This document shows positions 58,972 to 64,000 of a DNA stretch of 64,000 nt, in pieces (positions within the stretch are counted from its first letter, which is position 1; every line of letters begins with the position of its first letter). A program made the position numbers and the translations under genes. The notes beneath the pieces are model-generated. The model saw only the letters and a list, made by a program, of their open reading frames with translations. It ran no database searches and had not been told where the DNA came from. This stretch comes from Anaeramoeba flamelloides (taxonomy: Eukaryota; Metamonada; Anaeramoebidae), in assembly GCA_027625915.1 (NCBI GenBank), contig JANTQA010000047.1, positions 16,492,001-16,556,000 of the forward strand, read 5' to 3'.

Positions 58972-59167
58972 CAGTCAGTTTCACTTTTAAGGCACAAACT
59001 TTCAACGAAATTTTAGGCACAAAAAACTCTCAAATTAAGGCTCAAAATTTGGAATTTTATTTTTTACAATTTATTTTTACTAGAATTTGAATTGTGTGCC
59101 TTAATTTGAGATTTTTATATACCTTAAATTTCCTTGAAAGTTTTTGCCTTATAAGTGAAACTGACTG
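58972..59167. mobile_element. Family A MITE copy 4, 196 bp, best preserved
   Basis: Begins CAGTCAGTTTCACTTTTAAGG and ends CTTATAAGTGAAACTGACTG, with TA on both sides (58970-58971, 59168-59169). Arms of ~85 nt are almost completely complementary, including ACAAACTTTCAACGAAATTT and TCTCAAATTAAGGC on the left and their inverse on the right. It serves as the reference for the family. Non-coding. Confidence 0.88.
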
Positions 59168-59276
59168 TATTCAGAACTATCAAACAAACCAAAAAGTTAG
59201 GATGAAAGTAGAATTGTAAATTAATTTGAATTAAAATAAAAACAATTTCATTCATATTGAAGAAATAAAAGTATTA

Positions 59277-59665
59277 TAGTCAATCCAAAGCTACCCTGAA
59301 AATTTAACAATATCAAATTTTGATATTGATACAAATTATTAAAAAGTTGAATATGAGAATAATAAAGCTGATATTTTTAAAACAAAATTCATAAATGAGC
59401 CAATATTCAAGAATTTTTTCTGATTTTCAAAAAAATATAATTTTAGGATCCAAAAAGACTCTAAACATCAAAAATTCAAGTAGAAACTACATTTTATTTA
59501 CTCTAAAAACAATTAATTTTTTTTTCGATAACACCAAAAGTTTATTGTTCATATCAACTCATTTCTGAAAAAATATTATCAATAGAAGCTTTCTTCTTTT
59601 TAAAAATCTAGATCAACACCAAAATTTAATATTGATAAAATTTCAAGGTAGCCTTGTTACAGCTG
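59277..59665. mobile_element. Family B inverted-repeat element, 389 bp
   Basis: The right end GGTAGCCTTGTTACAGCTG followed by TA matches the family B end at 1283. The left end TAGTCAATCCAAAGCTACC after TA is its diverged inverse. Arms of ~55 nt are complementary (AATTTAACAATATCAAATTTTG against CAAAATTTAATATTGATAAAATT). The interior is AT-rich and non-coding, and longer than in the 177-bp copy. Confidence 0.65.
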
Positions 59666-59899
59666 TATGAAATATGAAAAAATAAAATAATTTTTTTTCG
59701 AATTCAATTTTTAGTAACTTTTTTTGTTAATTGGATTTTTTGCTTACGGAGTTCCTATAAAATTTTTTTTTGTTTGTTTATTTGAAAGTTATCAATCAAA
59801 AAAAGTCTAATTTGGCAATTTACTTTTTGGGTTTCAAACCACTCCTTGAGTATGGAACAAATCCCTAGTTAGTAACTTAACCCTTAAAAAAAAAAAAAA

Positions 59900-59947
59900 A
59901 TGAAATATTCATTATTTGGATCATTTTTTCTTATTCTTAATGTCTGA
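59900..59947 (+). promoter_or_regulatory. Short upstream ORF overlapping the Sec24 start
   Basis: An ATG in a strongly A-rich context (A run then ATG) opens a 15-codon frame (MKYSLFGSFFLILNV) ending in TGA at 59945-59947, overlapping the ATG at 59940 in another frame. If it lies in the transcript it could reduce translation of the main frame; transcription could also start downstream of it. Confidence 0.35.
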
Positions 59948-62834
59948 AAAAAAACCATTATTAGTTCCAGAATCACAGGATCAACTCTCTGGCTCTTCTG
60001 ATTATCCATTTGAACAGTTACCACGTAAACAGCAAAAACGGTTACGAGTGCCTTTACCCTTACAGAATCTCAGGCATGTGCAAGAACCGTTTGTGAGATG
60101 CGGGCTTAAATATATCCCACCTGATTTCAAAATGCTAGATCAAAAGCTGACCCCACTTACGCTCGCTGTTCGTCCCACTGTACCTAGAAATGCAAAAACT
60201 AATACACCCGTAATCGTATATGACGATCATCAGCCCATTCGGTGTGAAAACTGCCAATCATATATCGCACCAAGTACAAAATTTATTGAAAATGGCAATA
60301 TTTGGGTTTGTGGTATGTGTGAGAAATGGAACGATGTACCAGAATGGTATAAATGCTCCTTGAATTCAGAGGGTTTACGTGAAGATCTTGAAGAAAGACC
60401 AGAACTAACCCAATTAAACGTTATTATTCAATCAGATAAAACAACAAACTTTTCTCAAAAAAAGAAAAAAAAAGAAATAAAAAAAGAGATGAAAAAAGAA
60501 AAATTAAATCAAAAAAAATGCCCATACCCTTATGTTGTCATGATCGACACCTCCATTGAATCAATGAAGGAGAAATATCCAGAGATTTGGTCCAAGTCAA
60601 TTGAAAAGTCAATCTCTGCTCTTCCAAAGGAGAGCAAAATCTTTTTAATAACTTTTGATCAAATGATTACAATAATTGAGCCCTCAAAAAGAAAAAGTGA
60701 AAAAGAAACAGAAAAAGCAAATCTTCAAAAAAAAGAAAACCAAAACGAAAACCAAAATGGTGAGCAAAAACAAGAGCAAAAAGATGAACAAAAACAAGAA
60801 CAAAAAGAAGAAAAGGAAAAGGAAAAAGAAATAGTGTTAGAAATCGAAAAAAAAATAGAAATCGAAATAGAAAAAGAAGAAACCAACACGATTGGACTTG
60901 GTGATGAATCAAGCGAAGAAGAAAAAGAAGAAAAAAAAGAAAAAGAAAAAGAAAACAAAAAGAAAAATCACTGGAATATTAGCGTAATTACTGATCCAAA
61001 CCACCCCTTCCTCCCAAGGTCCAAATTGCGGTCACACAATAAAGAATCTTTTGTTGAGGCCCTCAGCTTTCTTATTGGGAGCCAAAAAAAGCATGCAAAC
61101 AAAAAAGAAAAAATCTTAAAGAAGGAAGGAACATGCTACGGATCGGCATTATTGGTTTCCAAAAAAATCCTCTCCAAGACAGGAGGAAGAATTCTTTCCT
61201 TTTTAGGATCCAATCCAACAATAGGCGTTGGGTCTATTAAAAAAGTCAAAATAGAGAAAGAAACGGTTACTAACGAATATGAAAACGAAGATGAATTTGG
61301 AGTACCAATTCCATCTTACCCCGAAGAAGAAGAAAATAAGGATCCTTATAAGGGCCATAAGCTGGGTGCAGGGTATGATTACCAACAAAAGGAATTAGAT
61401 TGGTATACGGATCTGGCAAATCAATTTTTGAGCAAGGGCATCAGGGTTGACACCTTTATTACAGATTCTACAAAGCTAAACGTAGGCCCAACAATTTTTT
61501 TAATTAACCATTTAACGGGCGGGAATTTTGAATTGATAAGGAATTGTCGAACCGATCGATTTTTAACCCAAAGGTTAAAGCAACTTTTAGGTTCAAATAT
61601 TTTAAGGGATGTTAAAATTGAATGTTGGTGTTCAATAAATAGCTTAACTGTAAGCTATGCAAATGAATATTCAATTGAAAAAAGGCCTTTAAACAAAAAT
61701 ATTAATCTTAATAATGATAATAATAACGAACATGGCAATTCCACAAATTTCTGTAAAATCCCAATTTGCGATGAAAATTATTCTGTTACAATCACTTTTG
61801 ACCAAATAATAAAACAAAAAATCAAACAAGGACAAACCAAAAATAACAATAATAATAATAATCAAAATCAAAATCAAATTAATAAGCAAAACAATTTTGT
61901 TCATCTCCAAATAGCAATTTCGTATAGAAGAGATTCAAATAACCTAGGTAACAGCAGCAACAATAAATCTGAATCTAAACGGGATTTAAGATTACTTAAT
62001 TTAACATTAGAAATAACACAAGATCTCAGAAAATTTTATTCCGGTGTAGATCTCTCAATGCTATTGAACTTTTTTTTAAAACGTGGAACTTCCCAAATTT
62101 TCCAAACACGCCCTGAAAAATTAAGATATCAAATAACAAATCAAGTGATCAATATCTTGACACAAGTGAAATTGCATTGCTCCCCACAATCAAAAAAGGA
62201 AATCTTAACAATTCCAAAAAAATTGACTTTATTGCCTATTTATTGTTCATCCCTGATAAAAAATCGATTATTCAGAGAAAACGAGCCAATTTCAAGAGAC
62301 GAAAAGGCAGCTTTAGTTTCCTTTATATTAAAATTGCCCGTTTCAAATTCTTTAACATATGTCTATCCTAGATTTATCCCTCTTGTTAAATTGCCAAGTT
62401 TGGATCAATTGCAATTTTTTGATCTTTCCTCTCGTTATTTAAAGCCTCGTTCAGTGTATCTTTTAGAAGATGGATTTAGATGCTTTCTTTGGATTGGTTG
62501 GAAAATCGGTTTTGGATTTTTTGGTAAATTATTAAACTCGCCTTCATTAAATTATTTAGATCTGAAAAAAACTATTTTGCCAAAATTAAATAATGAAATA
62601 TCCCAAAAGGTAAATGCAATTATCGAACAAATGCAAAAAATTTCCAAAGTTACACTCGTGCCAGAATTGGTCAAACGTGGCGATTTTCACGAATTCTATG
62701 CTTTATCAATGTTGTTTTGTGATTCCGTAAACAACCAGCTCAGTTATCCTAATTATTTAGATTTTCTTAAAAATCGAATAAACGAAGAAATTGGCAGTCA
62801 ATTAAATGACCAATTATTAAACAATGAAAAATAA
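59940..62834 (+). CDS. Sec24-like COPII coat subunit, 964 aa
   Basis: Sec24 pairs with Sec23 in the COPII inner coat and selects cargo at ER exit sites. The zinc finger is C102, C105 (RCENC), C124 and C127 (CGMC). Before it, FVRCGLKYIPPDFKMLDQKL and LTLAVRPTVPR follow the Sec24 N-terminal beta region. The trunk starts at PYVVMIDTS near residue 197, is interrupted by a ~95-residue Lys/Glu/Gln-rich insertion (about 250-345), and resumes with CYGSALLVSKKILSKTGGRI and KGIRVDTFITD. Beta-sandwich and helical regions follow, with an Asn/Gln-rich insert near 635-650. The C-terminal gelsolin-like domain includes YVYPRFIPLVKLP and LEDGFRCFLWIGW. The long Pro/Gln-rich N-terminal extension of animal Sec24 is absent. 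I chose the ATG at 59940; eight more codons are open upstream but lack an ATG. Confidence 0.88.
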   Translation: MSEKKPLLVPESQDQLSGSSDYPFEQLPRKQQKRLRVPLPLQNLRHVQEPFVRCGLKYIPPDFKMLDQKLTPLTLAVRPTVPRNAKTNTPVIVYDDHQPIRCENCQSYIAPSTKFIENGNIWVCGMCEKWNDVPEWYKCSLNSEGLREDLEERPELTQLNVIIQSDKTTNFSQKKKKKEIKKEMKKEKLNQKKCPYPYVVMIDTSIESMKEKYPEIWSKSIEKSISALPKESKIFLITFDQMITIIEPSKRKSEKETEKANLQKKENQNENQNGEQKQEQKDEQKQEQKEEKEKEKEIVLEIEKKIEIEIEKEETNTIGLGDESSEEEKEEKKEKEKENKKKNHWNISVITDPNHPFLPRSKLRSHNKESFVEALSFLIGSQKKHANKKEKILKKEGTCYGSALLVSKKILSKTGGRILSFLGSNPTIGVGSIKKVKIEKETVTNEYENEDEFGVPIPSYPEEEENKDPYKGHKLGAGYDYQQKELDWYTDLANQFLSKGIRVDTFITDSTKLNVGPTIFLINHLTGGNFELIRNCRTDRFLTQRLKQLLGSNILRDVKIECWCSINSLTVSYANEYSIEKRPLNKNINLNNDNNNEHGNSTNFCKIPICDENYSVTITFDQIIKQKIKQGQTKNNNNNNNQNQNQINKQNNFVHLQIAISYRRDSNNLGNSSNNKSESKRDLRLLNLTLEITQDLRKFYSGVDLSMLLNFFLKRGTSQIFQTRPEKLRYQITNQVINILTQVKLHCSPQSKKEILTIPKKLTLLPIYCSSLIKNRLFRENEPISRDEKAALVSFILKLPVSNSLTYVYPRFIPLVKLPSLDQLQFFDLSSRYLKPRSVYLLEDGFRCFLWIGWKIGFGFFGKLLNSPSLNYLDLKKTILPKLNNEISQKVNAIIEQMQKISKVTLVPELVKRGDFHEFYALSMLFCDSVNNQLSYPNYLDFLKNRINEEIGSQLNDQLLNNEK

Positions 62835-63440
62835 ATAAGTGTTTTGATATATTAGTGGCTTTGGAATCGATACATATCAATATTATAAGATTATACGTAT
62901 GATATAATAAAAATAAACATAAGCCATGTATTTAACATGGGCTTATTATAAATAAAAAAATAAAATATGATTATTTTATCCCGATGAAAACAATTTTTTC
63001 AATAAAAAAAAATAAAATTATCGATTTTTTGCATTTATTTTTGTTGAATTTTGTTGAAAATAAAACCAATAAATCATGCTTTGTTTTGTTTTTTAATTAA
63101 AGAGATTTGTTTTTAAACTGGAACAAATTAAAATTTGGATTTTTGAACATCTTTTTTGTTCAACAAGATTTTTTCTAAAAGTATAAAAGTAGTATCTGGT
63201 AATAAAGCAATAAAGATGATTTGATAATTTAAGCCATTAAAGATTCCATTTTTGAAAAAAAAAAAGATAAAATAAATACTTAAATAATTTTTTGAAGTGC
63301 TTGTTATTTTTAAAAAGAATGATGTTTAGTTTAGAGTTAATAAACGATGGGTGCTTATGATTTTTGTATATTTTATTTTCAAAAAAAATTATTTTTCATT
63401 TTTAATGTTTGTTCCACTTGTAAACCCCACTTACCATACC
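62835..63440. other. 3' flank of Sec24 gene with a small hairpin
   Basis: At 62919-62947 ATAAGCCATGT and ACATGGGCTTAT form a stem around a short loop, about 85 bases past the stop codon, likely in the 3' untranslated region. The rest is A/T-rich with no gene. Confidence 0.5.
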
Positions 63441-63729
63441 ATGAAAAATACACAAAAGAACATATTTCTCATATTTGTTTTCCATTTTAAGTTGGTTAGA
63501 TTATGAAAGTGCTAATAACTTTGTAAAATTGACTTCAAAAGATTATGACAAAACCAATATTTGGTAAATGAATATTGGAACAAAATATTACACAATAAAT
63601 CGACCATCATCAAGAATATTTGACACAAATGTATCAAAACTTAATCAAGTAAGTACTTCAATTTATAAGAGAAGAAAAAAACCGGAAAAAAATTTTTTTT
63701 CAGTAATTTTCTCATTATTCAAATTCTGA
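63441..63729 (+). pseudogene. Possible gene remnant at the right edge
   Basis: The ATG at 63441 opens MKNTQKNIFLIFVFHF (hydrophobic, signal-like). One base out of frame follows WLDYESANNFVKLTSKDYDK, then a TAA at 63565 and, in the same frame, MNIGTKYYTINRPSSRIFDT ending at CAA before a consensus GTAAGT donor (63649). Acceptor-like sites exist at 63702 and 63814, but no clear downstream exon is visible before the window ends. Composition is protein-like; one frameshift and one stop argue for decay. Family unknown. Confidence 0.3.
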
Positions 63730-64000
63730 AAAATAAAAATCGATTACTTTAGTTTTTTTTATTATTTTTTTTTTATTCTTTCTGAAGTGACTAGTCTCTA
63801 TTAATTTTTTTTAGGTAAATTTAATAATGATTTCGAAATTTTTTTAGCCAATTACTTAGATTTGAAATCAAAGTGAAAAACTTCTTTGTATAGTAATGAA
63901 ATCTCGCTAAATGACATTCATTAAATTTAGTTATTTTTTTTCTAGAAATAAAAAAATTTTCAATTTTTTCACTTTTTTGAAAGTTACTTTTTTTCAAATT
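63730..64000. other. Right edge, no feature seen
   Basis: T-rich sequence with possible splice-acceptor stretches but no recognisable exon. Confidence 0.3.

Noticed and set aside
59916-59939. Start of the Sec24 frame at a TTG codon upstream of the ATG
   Set aside because: TTG initiation is not expected in a eukaryotic nuclear gene, and the extra eight residues match nothing in Sec24. The ATG at 59940 was used.

Overview
The window is AT-rich eukaryotic nuclear DNA. Genes are sparse and most are intron-poor. The introns that can be placed are 122-242 nt, GT..AG, with AT-rich interiors and TAG or AAG acceptors. Protein-coding genes begin after A/C-rich leaders, use standard stop codons, and several carry Asn-, Lys/Glu- or Ser/Thr-rich low-complexity tracts. 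The sequence between genes is close to featureless A/T, with homopolymers, (TA)n and (TTTTTAT)n runs. A spliced acetate:succinate CoA-transferase/acetyl-CoA hydrolase with a short basic N-terminal extension points to an anaerobic protist with hydrogenosome-like organelles. An amoeboid lineage such as Anaeramoeba would fit, but that is inference from gene content and base composition, not proof.

Layout, left to right: an FCP1/SCP-type CTD phosphatase-like gene with an unclear 5' end (1.65-2.3 kb, +); an armadillo-repeat protein (4.5-5.95 kb, +); the CoA-transferase in three exons (9.7-11.6 kb, -); ribosomal protein eS8 in three exons (18.6-19.75 kb, -); a very large Furry/Mor2/Tao3-family protein (29.8-38.6 kb, +); a RhoGAP-domain protein with a Pro/Lys/Arg repeat tail (42.2-43.65 kb, +); a two-exon coiled-coil protein (49.7-50.7 kb, +); a tRNA-His (54.2 kb, +); a small PH-domain protein in three exons (56.4-57.1 kb, -); and a Sec24-like COPII coat protein (59.9-62.8 kb, +). 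No operon-like grouping is apparent. The genes are housekeeping, trafficking or cytoskeletal functions that share only location. Furry, RhoGAP and PH proteins suit a cell with an elaborate actin/membrane cortex.

The intergenic DNA is dominated by decayed mobile DNA. The clearest are TA-flanked inverted-repeat elements (MITEs) with Tc1/mariner-like ends. One family has four copies of 196-199 bp plus a 303-bp relative; a second family with different ends has copies of 177 and 389 bp. There is also a pair of ~590-bp inverted-repeat elements, a ~524-bp near-perfect foldback at 51.2-51.7 kb, a compound foldback just upstream of the Furry gene, and many pairwise dispersed repeats whose copies lie tens of kb apart. 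A few short coding-like islands with stops or frameshifts look like gene remnants. No CRISPR array, phage or bacterial operon was seen, and no clearly new molecular system. The best candidates for novelty are the non-autonomous element families and the foldbacks.
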